Assembly (NCBI RefSeq): GCF_022808675.1
Contig: NZ_JAKZKV010000002.1
Coordinates: 434,001-498,000 of the forward strand
Length of the DNA stretch: 64,000 nucleotides
Direction: 5' to 3'
From: Parabacteroides sp. FAFU027
GTDB lineage: Bacteria > Bacteroidota > Bacteroidia > Bacteroidales > UBA7332
Part shown: one piece after another, positions 1 through 9,700 of the stretch
How positions within the stretch are numbered: the first letter of the stretch is position 1
Layout: each line of letters opens with the position of its first letter
Program-made: the position numbers and the translations under genes
Notes under the pieces: generated by a model
The model's input: the letters and a program-made list of their open reading frames with translations, nothing else
What the model was told of the DNA's origin: nothing
Databases searched by the model: none

Positions 1-836
1 AGAACTGCAACGACCGGACTGATAAAATCGGTCAGAGCCGCTTTATCCACATAGTTATTGAAATAATAGACGTAAGCCCCGCCTTTCATGGCCAGCGTGA
101 TAAACACCAGAATAGTCAGCGTTAGCATAATCAGCCACGGACGGTTACGCGAAAGGTCTGTCAAATCGTCTTTCAGGGATGACTTCTGCTCCGGACTCGG
201 CACTATTCGTTCGCGGGTAGAGAAGAAAGTGATCAACAACATGATCGAACCAATGATGGCCAACCATGACATCACGACCTCAATACCAACGGCTTTGTCG
301 CCCTTACCTGCAAACTGGATAATAGGCAACATGAATACCTGTACGAAAAACTGTGCAAACATAACTGCCACAAAACGGTATGCCGAGATGCTGTTGCGTT
401 GCCCCATATCTCCGGTCAATACCCCACTCAGTGCAGAGTATGGTAGGTTGCTCGATGCGTATAACAACAACAGGAAGGTATAAGTAACGGCCGCATAGAT
501 CAATTTACCTTTATAGGAAAAATGCGGTGTGGAAAATGCAAGAAATGCAACCACTCCTAAAGGGACAGCCGTGTAGAGTATCCAGGGTCTGAATTTCCCC
601 CATTTTGAATTGGTTCGGTCGGCCAACACGCCGATAACCGGATTAAATGCAAAGGCAGCCACCAATCCCACTGAGAGCATGACTATCGAGGCATCGGTGT
701 TCTTTAACCCATAAATATCGGTATAAAAATAAGCTAAATAGGTGATCAGAGTCTGGAAAACAAGGTTGGCCGCCAAATCGCCAAGACTGTAACCTACCTT
801 CTCAAAAACTGAGACTTTTTGTGTTGACAAATCCAT
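1..836 (-). CDS. GPH-family sugar:cation symporter (MFS), C-terminus beyond window
   Basis: The reverse strand is open from an ATG at 836 to the left edge, giving about 278 residues. The protein starts MDLSTQKVSVFEKVGYSLGD and continues through hydrophobic helices with a loop reading GVLADRTNSKWGKFRPW. This is the glycoside-pentoside-hexuronide:cation symporter signature (D-R-T-x4-G-x-x-R-P-W). Family members are about 450-480 residues with 12 helices, so about 60% is present. It would import a mono- or oligosaccharide across the inner membrane by cation symport. It follows the SusC/SusD genes on the same strand after a 260-bp gap that holds a strong hairpin, so it may be the inner-membrane step of the same uptake route. 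The substrate cannot be read from sequence. Confidence 0.88.
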   Translation of the reverse strand, partial: MDLSTQKVSVFEKVGYSLGDLAANLVFQTLITYLAYFYTDIYGLKNTDASIVMLSVGLVAAFAFNPVIGVLADRTNSKWGKFRPWILYTAVPLGVVAFLAFSTPHFSYKGKLIYAAVTYTFLLLLYASSNLPYSALSGVLTGDMGQRNSISAYRFVAVMFAQFFVQVFMLPIIQFAGKGDKAVGIEVVMSWLAIIGSIMLLITFFSTRERIVPSPEQKSSLKDDLTDLSRNRPWLIMLTLTILVFITLAMKGGAYVYYFNNYVDKAALTDFISPVVAV

Positions 837-1055
837 ATAATCGGGTGTTAGTAGAATTTTACTTTTTGTTCTGGAAAACAAACTGTTTATCCTTGAAATA
901 CGGCATGACATTGGCCATGCAACAATGAAAGGTCATTGTTTGTAGATAATGTGTGTCGTGAAAAAATTAAGTTCAGAAATGATGTAAGAAATATTTTATC
1001 CCTATTGAATCCTGAGATTGTGGCATTTTGCCAATTTGAAAAAAGATAGAATTAT

Positions 1056-1087
1056 AACCCTGACAGGCGATTGGGCCTGTCAGGGTT
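1056..1087 (-). terminator. Hairpin terminator after the susD-like gene
   Basis: A perfect 13-bp inverted repeat (AACCCTGACAGGC and its complement) encloses a 6-nt loop, 11 bp beyond the susD-like stop codon. The plus strand carries a T run after the stem; the minus strand has only a weak one. It could end or attenuate SusCD transcription before the GPH transporter. Confidence 0.7.
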
Positions 1088-1097
1088 TTTAATTTAG

Positions 1098-3059
1098 TTA
1101 TTTAGTTACAACGTAAGCAGGGTTCTGATAAGCTGCCTTTTCTTCATCCGACATCTCCATTCCATCAAGCTGACCTTGTGGAATAGGACGCAGATAGTAT
1201 TTTGAATCAATAGTACGGGTGACTGTGATCGGGGTGTGATCACCATACTTATCACCGCATATCTGATAAGTTCCTGCATATTCGGCCCACTTCTGTGTAC
1301 GCACAAGGTCAAACCAGCGGTATCCTTCGCCGAAATATTCACGGGAACGTTCCGCAAGAATATAATCAACGGTAATTGTGGCAGGTGTAGCCGCAGTCAA
1401 AGCAGCACTATTATCTTCTACTTTAGCCACATTTCCATTATTGTTCCAACGCCATTTTCCGGCACGGGCTCTGATCACATTGATCAACTCCCGGGCACTT
1501 TGACCTGAGTTTGTGGTTGCACCCTTTACAGCAGCCTCAGCAGCGATAAAATAGAGCTCTGAGAATTTGGCAATGTTGAACGGACGGGTACTTGCTGCAT
1601 TCGGTTGACCTAAACCTGTTTTGTTATCGGTACGATAAACTCCAAGTTTCCATAATCCTGGATACACAATACGGCTAATGCCATTCGGAGATATTACATA
1701 ATCAGCTCTTCCCGGCAGGACTCCGGCACCAATATTACTTTTATAAGTTGCATTTGAATAATCAATCGCAGTAGAAGGTTCATTATCCAGGAATGTCAGG
1801 ATTGCATCACCATTACTTACCGGCAGATTATTTGCGTTATACAAACTCGCAGTTGTGTTTCCTGCTTTACCCCAGTTTCCACGATAAACAGTTGTGAATG
1901 TACCATCGTAGCGAGAGTCATTGGTTTTATCCGCAAATGTATTCTTGATAACTCCGATAGTAGGACACATACGGGTCCATGGACGTCCCAGGTGTTGCTC
2001 TGCTTCACGTTGTACTGAATTTACCAATGAACTCCATCCTGTATTCGCCGAGCTCTTGATATTCGTATAGTTCCAGGTCATCATCCAGACAGCAAAGTTA
2101 TCGGCACCGCCGCCACCGCCATAGGTCAAACTTGAACCATTATAAGCTTCGCTTGCCTCTGTATGGTCAGCATAAAGCAGAATCTCGTTATTACGGTCAT
2201 TTGGACCCAGATTTACATCATAATAGGTTGGTTGTAAACCATATGAGCCTGGCGCATTGATTGCTGCTGTAGCGATGTTGTATGCCTGTTGGAAATACCA
2301 TGCTGCATTATGTCCGTCCGGATCAGTGCGGTCACACACCGGATAGGTCGGAATGTTGTTCGGATTTTCAAGCCACCAGCCATAAGTCAGGTAAGCTTTT
2401 GCCAGATAAAGGCGTGCAACTGTTTTGGTAACACCACCGGTAACACGTCCCGTTGCCGGCAAATCATTTATTGCGGTCAGCAAATCAGGAAAAACTGCTT
2501 TGGTATAAACCTGAGGAACGGTGTTACGTACTGAGGTTCTGGATGAGCTTGAGTTAAACTTCAGTTCTCCGGCTCCCAAGTCCAGAGGAACTCCACCAAA
2601 AGTCTGAACCAATAGGAAATAATCGAATGCACGAAAGAACCGGGCTTCAGCAACGAGTGAGTTTGAAACTGTTCCAACTGCAGACGCATTTTCAATAATT
2701 CCACTGGCGGTATTAATTGCTGGATATGTATTATTCCAAAGAACATCTGAGCGGCTACTCGATGCAGTCAGTGTTCCGGCTCCTGAGAAGTCCATATCCT
2801 TGAAGTTCTGGTCTGCACTCTGAGCATAAGTCGCTTCATCAGTTCCGGTAATCAAAGCATTGTAATAGTATCCGTTACCATATATGTAGCGAAGACTGGC
2901 ATACAATGAAGTTAAACCGCCCATTACACCGGCCTCGGTTTTGAAATATTCAGGAGTGTATTGACTGCGTGGCTTTTCATCCAGTATATCAGTACATCCC
3001 ATCAGAAACATTGCCATCAGCAATGTTCCCAGCAAAGCTTTATTATATATGCGTTTCAT
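1098..3059 (-). CDS. SusD/RagB-family nutrient-binding outer-membrane lipoprotein
   Basis: The 653-residue product begins with a lipoprotein signal ending LMGC, with Cys22 as the lipidation site, followed by the typical SusD start TDILDEKPRSQYTPEYF. The C-terminal part contains ILAERSREYFGEGYRWFDLVR, the hallmark of the SusD family helices, and ends in PIPQGQLDGM. SusD proteins sit on the cell surface as a lid over a SusC channel and bind the glycan. The gene starts 10 bp after the susC-like stop, so the two are co-transcribed. At 653 residues it is longer than SusD itself (about 550), with extra loops in the middle that may form the ligand site. The glycan is unknown; no glycoside hydrolase of this locus is inside the window. 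Confidence 0.95.
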   Translation of the reverse strand: MKRIYNKALLGTLLMAMFLMGCTDILDEKPRSQYTPEYFKTEAGVMGGLTSLYASLRYIYGNGYYYNALITGTDEATYAQSADQNFKDMDFSGAGTLTASSSRSDVLWNNTYPAINTASGIIENASAVGTVSNSLVAEARFFRAFDYFLLVQTFGGVPLDLGAGELKFNSSSSRTSVRNTVPQVYTKAVFPDLLTAINDLPATGRVTGGVTKTVARLYLAKAYLTYGWWLENPNNIPTYPVCDRTDPDGHNAAWYFQQAYNIATAAINAPGSYGLQPTYYDVNLGPNDRNNEILLYADHTEASEAYNGSSLTYGGGGGADNFAVWMMTWNYTNIKSSANTGWSSLVNSVQREAEQHLGRPWTRMCPTIGVIKNTFADKTNDSRYDGTFTTVYRGNWGKAGNTTASLYNANNLPVSNGDAILTFLDNEPSTAIDYSNATYKSNIGAGVLPGRADYVISPNGISRIVYPGLWKLGVYRTDNKTGLGQPNAASTRPFNIAKFSELYFIAAEAAVKGATTNSGQSARELINVIRARAGKWRWNNNGNVAKVEDNSAALTAATPATITVDYILAERSREYFGEGYRWFDLVRTQKWAEYAGTYQICGDKYGDHTPITVTRTIDSKYYLRPIPQGQLDGMEMSDEEKAAYQNPAYVVTK

Positions 3060-3069
3060 TGTAATCTAT

Positions 3070-6000
3070 TTAAAAAGTTATATTTAGACCCATCAGATAG
3101 TTATGAGATTCCGGGGTGTTGTAACCCACAGTAAGCAAGCGCTTCAGGTTCCCTGAATACGCTACAGCAGCAGTGGAGCCATCATTAGCATAGGAGTTGG
3201 TTTCCGGGTCCATACCTGATTGTTTGTGATATGGAGAGAACAACACGAATGGATTTTGTACTGTGCAATAGAAACGTACTCTTTCCATACCGACTTTACG
3301 GGTTAATTTGGGGTTCAGGTTGTATCCTAAAGTGAAGGTGCGAACTTTCAAATATGAGCCATCAAAATATCCCAATGTAGATCCATATTTCGGGTTATCA
3401 TTACTTTTTGGAGTATTCGGAGCTGGGAATTTTGCACCTGTATTGCTTTCCGTCCAGTAGTCGATCTTGATTTGGCCTCTACGACCATCCTCAAGATTCA
3501 GGTAGCCACTTGTACCATAGAGTGTGCTGTTCAATATACCTCCATGCTGGAATGCGCCTACCACACTCAGGTCAAATCCCTTATAGGCAACACGGGTATT
3601 AAAACCACCCTGAAAATCAGGATCGCAATCAATAACCTGTCTGTCTGCTTGCTCATTAATTATTCTTGTCGGAGTACCATCAGCATTATATGTACCGGTA
3701 TAGAGAACTTTAATCATCCCTTTTTTGCCCTGTGATCCCTCATATAGCTTGGCCTCTTCATCGGTCTGATAAATACCAATTCTTTTATAGTCATAGATTA
3801 CATTGAGCGGATGGCCTACAAATAACCAGTTATCAATATCTTTATCACGACCGGAATTTAGCTTCACAATCTTATTTTTGTTGGAGTAGAGGTTAACTCC
3901 AGCCTCCCAGGTCCAACCATTTACGTTATCTAGGATCACGCCGTTAAGTGAAAGCTCCCAACCATTATTCCGGGTGGATCCCACATTGGCCATAATAGTG
4001 TTAACACCAGAAGTCACAGGGAGATTTACCGCCAATAACAAATCTTTCGTATCAGTAGTATAGTACTCAAATGTACCAGATAAACGATGTTTCAGGAATG
4101 AAAAGTCAAGACCTGCATTTTTGGTGATAGAATATTCCCATCCCAAATTAGGGTTGGGCAGATCTGTCACATAGTATCCAGTAGCATAAGAAGTACCATA
4201 GTTATATGGACGAGTACTTAATTTACCCAGTGTAGCATAAGGAGCTACTGATTGGTTTGATGTTTGTCCGTAACCTAAACGCAGCTTCAGGGCGTCCAGC
4301 CAGGTAACATCTTTCATAAAGGATTCCTTATTAATATTCCAACCTAATGATAATGCCGGATAGCTATGCCATTTGTGTCCCGGAGCTAATCGGGAAGAAG
4401 CGTCAGTACGAATAGTTGCACTGATCATATAACGATCATCATACGAATACATGACACGTCCCATATATGATATTAGCCCACTCACTGAATATCCACCGGG
4501 ATTGATAGTAATGTCATCATTGCTACTTGTCGAACTATTAGCCAGGTTGAAATACTGGAAATTATCGCCTGAGATATTTTTTCTGGAGAATGAAGAGCTA
4601 TTGTATTGTGTCTCTTCTGCCGAATATAGAGCAACTGCGTTTACCCTGTGTTTTTCTGCAAATTCACGATCGTAAGTCAACAAGTTCTCTACAGCCCAGT
4701 TGGTAGTGAGTGAATTATTGATAGAAGCTGAGTTTGGAGAATCAGGAGTAGAACTAAAGACTCCAATTCCGGTGTAACTACCACCATTACTTTGACGGTA
4801 GTTCGCACCAACGTTTACACGCGCTTTCAGGCCTTCCACTCCCGGAATCTTGAGTTCCCCGTAAGCAGAGTTATAAGAACCATACGCTTTAGTCTTATCT
4901 ATCCATTTATCACCCAAAGCATTAATACTCTCACGGGTAAGTACCCACTGGTTATCTTTAGGCATAGCAACAACTCTTTTTAGTGTACCATCCTCATTGT
5001 ACGGATTTACCAATGGAGACATACTTAACACGCCCCCCATTCCGAGGCTGGCTCCGTTTGTAATATTGAAGTTGTTGTTTGTAGTAAATCCTATACGGAA
5101 TAGTTTCCCAACCTCCTGATCAACAGAAGCTCTTATTGAATAACGGTTGTAATCAGACCCCGGTATTACAGCCTCATCCCGATAATAACCGGCGCCAAAC
5201 TTATAGCTTCCCCTTTCATTACCACTGGAAACACCCAAGTCATGACTTTGCACCGTACCGGTACGGTAAAACAAATCCTGCCAGTCAGTATTTGCTGAAT
5301 AAGTATAAGTTCCGTCTGCATTTTTCACATTAGGCTCGTCAGCTCCCGGTGTATTCAGGCCGGCTATCGCACGCAGCGCTGCATATTCAGTAGCATTCAT
5401 CATCGGATACTTGACTGCATTTTTGAAGCCATAATAGCCACTATAGGTGACCTGCTCCTTCTGACCTTTTGAACCTTTGTTGGTAGTAATCAGAATAACA
5501 CCATTTGCACCACGGGAACCGTAAATAGCAGTCGCAGAAGCATCCTTCAAAATATCAATACTTTTGATATCATCAGGACTGATATCTGCAATTGTTCCCG
5601 AGAAAGGAATACCGTCAAGTACAATCAACGGATCGTTATCTGCGTTTATAGAACGTGTACCACGGATACGAATCTGCATGGTAGCGCCCGGCTTAGTGGA
5701 TGTTTGTGCCATTTGTACACCGGCTACACGTCCTTGCAATGCCTGTGAGATATTAGATGCCGGCACTTCGCGTATTATATCACCTTTGATTGAGGCTACA
5801 GATCCTGTTACAGCTTCTTTTCTTTGATTACCGTATCCGATAACTACGACCTCTTCTAGTTGTTTTTTATTTTCCTGCAAAACAACACTGATTTGCGTTT
5901 GACCTTTTACTGAAACAGTTTTGGTATCAAAACCAACAAAAGAAAATGAGATACTGGATTGGCCGGATACTTTGATCTGGAACTTTCCGTCAACTCCTGT

Positions 6001-6171
6001 GATCGTTCCGTTCTTTGTACCGGTTTCCACAACATTCACACCCGGAAGGGTCTCTCCCTTTTCGTCTTTCACGACTCCTTTAACGGTAATCGTTTGCGCG
6101 AAAGCACATATCGGGAAAAATACAAGTAGTAACAATAGGCTCAGCGGCCTGTGTAGAATTGCGTTTTTCAT
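3070..6171 (-). CDS. SusC/RagA-family TonB-dependent outer-membrane transporter
   Basis: The 1033-residue product has a signal peptide ending AFAQ (about residues 1-26). A carboxypeptidase-regulatory-like beta-sandwich follows (about 27-110, VKGVVKDEKGETLPGVNVVE), then a TonB-box-like stretch EEVVVIGYGNQ and a plug domain with the SusC signature LQGRVAGVQ and DASATAIYGSRGANGVI. The remainder is a 22-strand-type beta-barrel ending in Phe (MGLNITF). It imports an oligosaccharide using TonB energy together with the SusD-like lipoprotein encoded next to it. The upstream gap has a TAnnTTTG-type -7 box and spaced GTTAC repeats, which fits control by the hybrid regulator encoded just upstream. Confidence 0.96.
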   Translation of the reverse strand: MKNAILHRPLSLLLLLVFFPICAFAQTITVKGVVKDEKGETLPGVNVVETGTKNGTITGVDGKFQIKVSGQSSISFSFVGFDTKTVSVKGQTQISVVLQENKKQLEEVVVIGYGNQRKEAVTGSVASIKGDIIREVPASNISQALQGRVAGVQMAQTSTKPGATMQIRIRGTRSINADNDPLIVLDGIPFSGTIADISPDDIKSIDILKDASATAIYGSRGANGVILITTNKGSKGQKEQVTYSGYYGFKNAVKYPMMNATEYAALRAIAGLNTPGADEPNVKNADGTYTYSANTDWQDLFYRTGTVQSHDLGVSSGNERGSYKFGAGYYRDEAVIPGSDYNRYSIRASVDQEVGKLFRIGFTTNNNFNITNGASLGMGGVLSMSPLVNPYNEDGTLKRVVAMPKDNQWVLTRESINALGDKWIDKTKAYGSYNSAYGELKIPGVEGLKARVNVGANYRQSNGGSYTGIGVFSSTPDSPNSASINNSLTTNWAVENLLTYDREFAEKHRVNAVALYSAEETQYNSSSFSRKNISGDNFQYFNLANSSTSSNDDITINPGGYSVSGLISYMGRVMYSYDDRYMISATIRTDASSRLAPGHKWHSYPALSLGWNINKESFMKDVTWLDALKLRLGYGQTSNQSVAPYATLGKLSTRPYNYGTSYATGYYVTDLPNPNLGWEYSITKNAGLDFSFLKHRLSGTFEYYTTDTKDLLLAVNLPVTSGVNTIMANVGSTRNNGWELSLNGVILDNVNGWTWEAGVNLYSNKNKIVKLNSGRDKDIDNWLFVGHPLNVIYDYKRIGIYQTDEEAKLYEGSQGKKGMIKVLYTGTYNADGTPTRIINEQADRQVIDCDPDFQGGFNTRVAYKGFDLSVVGAFQHGGILNSTLYGTSGYLNLEDGRRGQIKIDYWTESNTGAKFPAPNTPKSNDNPKYGSTLGYFDGSYLKVRTFTLGYNLNPKLTRKVGMERVRFYCTVQNPFVLFSPYHKQSGMDPETNSYANDGSTAAVAYSGNLKRLLTVGYNTPESHNYLMGLNITF

Positions 6172-6316
6172 TTTTGATATTTGTTTGTATTAGAAATCAA
6201 TTAATAGATAGTTAGTCTGCAAGTTTAGATTTTTGGTAGTTTCAATCTGGTCTAGGTAATGGTTACGTTTTTTTTCATAAGCTGGAATTGATTTTAGGGT
6301 TAAACATCGAATGACA

Positions 6317-6324
6317 CAAAGCTA
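6317..6324 (-). promoter_or_regulatory. Candidate -7 box for the susC-susD operon
   Basis: On the minus strand the sequence TAGCTTTG fits the Bacteroidota -7 consensus TAnnTTTG. It lies about 145 bp before the susC-like start and next to the GTTAC repeats. No clear TTTG -33 element is seen at the expected spacing, as is common for activator-dependent promoters. Confidence 0.45.
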
Positions 6325-6353
6325 ATGCCTGAATAAAAAATTGTATTACGCCC

Positions 6354-6422
6354 GTTACTCAAAAGCTTTTCTGCGTGTTACATGCTTTGCATATTCGTTA
6401 CATAAAGTTGATTCTGCGTTAC
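6354..6422 (-). promoter_or_regulatory. Direct-repeat operator candidate for the hybrid regulator
   Basis: Four copies of GTTAC (plus strand) start at 6354, 6377, 6397 and 6418, spaced 23, 20 and 21 bp. On the minus strand these read GTAAC. Direct repeats about two helical turns apart are typical for AraC-type DNA-binding domains, and the array sits just upstream of the candidate -7 box. No gene lies between 6423 and 6714 and nothing else is apparent there. Confidence 0.45.
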
Positions 6423-6714
6423 AAACCGATGATATCTGGCTATTTTGATTAATTCAAAGATAAAAAAGGAGGATTTTTTGGTACCCTATAATCTCAAAAA
6501 CGAAGTGCTTGTGATATAAAATCCGGGGATAAATTGACAGAAAATTGAATGGAAAGACAGAGCTCCTGGCTCTGGGATTGTATTCTAATATCAAAACCAA
6601 CCTGATTTCGTTTAGTCCGGGATTATATATATGATATATCTGCAAAGGTCTTTTCTGGAATAATCGGGGATTTTGCTATTTGGTCTTACATTCTACGATT
6701 GATGATAATGCAAA

Positions 6715-6759
6715 AAACCGCAGATTCAGCGTTCAATATTCTGGCTGAATCTGCGGTTT
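6715..6759 (-). terminator. Intrinsic terminator of the first hybrid regulator gene
   Basis: A perfect 16-bp stem (AAACCGCAGATTCAGC) encloses a 13-nt loop and is followed on the minus strand by six T residues. It starts 22 bp after the stop codon of the regulator gene. Confidence 0.88.
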
Positions 6760-6780
6760 AGAAGATAAGATGATCAGGAA

Positions 6781-9700
6781 TCAACTCTCATTTTTGTCTC
6801 CCCGGTACTTTTCGGCATACTCAGAAGGTGACATACCGTAGAATTCCCGGAAGGAGTTGGAGAAATGCGACAGGTTGGAAAATCCCAACGCATAGGCTAT
6901 ATCGGAGATACTTTGTTTCTGACTCTTCAGAATCTCTCCGGCCTGTTGCAAACGGATCGTGCGAATGAGATCACGGGCTGATTGATTAGTCAGCTCCTTG
7001 AGTTTACGGTGCATGTGAACACGGCTCATCCCTGTTCCTACAGCCAGCGTCTCGACGTTCAGCTCCGGATTGGCAATATTGTCATTGATGATCTTCATGA
7101 TCTTCTCCAGCAGCACCTGATCGTGCGGGCGCAAAACAACCTGCTTGATCAGATTCTTGTTCTGCTCCGCATCCACCGGTTTCAGTTCCAGACGCTCCCG
7201 GTTTTCAATCAGGTTGGCCACCTGTTTCTTCAACAACTCAACATTAAAAGGCTTCACCACATAGGCATCGGCACCGGTATCCAGCCCCTCTGCCACATGA
7301 TCATCTCCCGTTTTTGCCGTCAGCAGAATAATCGGAATGTGGTTAATATTGATATTGGTCTTCAACTTCCTACACAAGGTAATACCATCCATTTCCGGCA
7401 TCATCACATCGCTGATCACCAGATGAGGTTTTTCTTTCAAAATAAAATCGAGTGCCTCTTTTCCATTACGGCATTCACTTACATGATAATAAACCGAAAG
7501 TTCGCGGCTCAGGTAATGGCGGATTTCATCCTCATCGTCCACGACCAGCACCCGATAGTTGGTTCTGGCTTTAGGCAGCTTCTCTTTGCCAAGGGATTGC
7601 TTTTCCAGCTCCGTTTCCACACCTTCACGAGCAGATTTAACGGGAAGTTTATGCCCATTCGTTTCTATCTCATTGGCTGCCAGGTGAGCACTTCCTAATG
7701 GCAACCAGATGACAAATTCACTCCCCAGCCCTTCTTGCTTATTCCGGGCAAACAGTTCTCCATGAAGCAACTCGATGAGAGATTTTGCCAGATGCAATCC
7801 GATACCGGTACCGAAGTTAACCTTCTCCTGCTCGTTGTCAATCTGGTAAAAGCGTTCAAATATCTTATCAATCTTATCAGCATCCAGACCAATCCCTGTA
7901 TCTGAAACCACAATTTCACAATACTCCCGGAGCGGACCTGACGCACTTTCATTCGCCTCCCGCTGCATGGTAATCGTAATTTCTCCGTTATCCGGTGTAA
8001 ACTTAAAAGCATTTGCAAGCAAGTTTACCAATACTTTATCAAAACTATTCAGGTCAATCCAGACATTCAGTTGCGGATCACGGTGAACAAATGAAAATTT
8101 AATGTTTCGCTTAACAGCCTGATATTCGAAAGTCTGCATCAGGTCATCAATAAATCCCACCAAATCGGCTTCACGCAATTTCACCGTCATCTGACCTTTG
8201 TCTATTTTCCGGATATCCATCAACTGGTTAATCAGGCTGAGAATGCGCTGCGAGTTACGGAACATCATCTGGTAAAGCTTCTGATGCTCCGGATCGCTAT
8301 TTTCCTTAATCAACTTCTCCAGCGGACTCATAATCAGGGTCATCGGCGTACGTATCTCGTGGGAGATATTGATAAAGAACTGCAGCTTAGCCTCACTGAT
8401 CTGCTCGGCGTGCTCTACACGCATAATCTCCTGCCGGTAGCGAATTTTATTGAGGATATACTGGGCAATTCCCCACATCAAAAGCAGAAAGAGGATAAAA
8501 TAGATTGTTTTCGCCCACCAGGAGAAGTACCAGGGTGGCGAAATCAGGATGTAAAATACTTTCTCTTCCGACATCGTATCATGGATACAGGCTTTTACCC
8601 GCAGTTTGTAACTGCCATAATCAATGTTGGTAAAGTTGATCCGGTTGACGCCTTTCTCGGTCGTCATCCACTGGGAGCTCACCCCCTCCATGAAGTACCG
8701 GTAATAGACATGCCGGGAATTACTGAAGTCAAAGGTCGAAAACGCCAGGGCAAACATATTGTCTTTGTAACTTAACCGGATGGTATTGACATCCGAGATA
8801 AAGCCATCAATAATCTGGTGTCGTCCCGATTTCTGCCCCTGCACTACCGGTCTGTCCATGATGTAAAGGCCGGTCAGGAAGAGGTGTAGCGGAGTGCGTT
8901 TATCTTTTATCTCTTTTGGGGAAAAAGAGGTTACACCACTGATGCCCCCAAAGAACATCTCTCCCGACGGAGCCCTGAAGGCAGCTCCCTTGCTAAACTC
9001 ATTTCCCTGAAGGCCATCGAAAGCGTAGTGATTGACAAATTTGTTTTGGGAAACGATCAGTTTGGAAATACCACCGTGGGTGCTTATCCAGATGTTTCCA
9101 GATTCATCTTCGAGAATACCGCAGATGACATTATCGGCCATTCCGTCTTTGGTCGTATAGAAGCGTGATGTATGTGTTTTCTTATTGAAACAGGCCAACC
9201 CTTCCGAAGTACCTACCCAGAGATTTCCCTTTCTGTCTCCGATGATAGAATAAACCGAGTTTCCAGGCAGTGCCTTATTTTCCATATTATAGACGGAAAT
9301 CTTGCCCTTTCGGGGATCAATGCTGCAAAAACCGTCGTACGTGCCTACCCAGATAATGCCGTCATGATCACACAGAATCGTATTGATCCACTCACTATGC
9401 AGGCGGAATGCCTTAGGCGCCGAGTAGGAGTAGTGAGCAGTATAATTCGAAGTAGCCGGATCAAAAACATATACCCCGGCTCCATTGGTGCCTATCCAAA
9501 GCCGGTTTTGCGGGTCTCGTGCAATGCAATCAACTTTATTTCGAAATGTATTCGCAGCCTGCCCTTCCAGAGTGTAATCGTAGTAAGTACAGTTTCCGGT
9601 ATGCTTATCAAACCTGGAAAATCCGTCAAAATAGGAACCCAGCCACAATGTACTGTTATCTCCTTCGACAATAGACATAATGGTACCGGGAACAGACTTC

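Noticed and set aside
88-483. Plus-strand frame of 131 codons
   Set aside because: It is antisense to the clearly recognisable GPH transporter.
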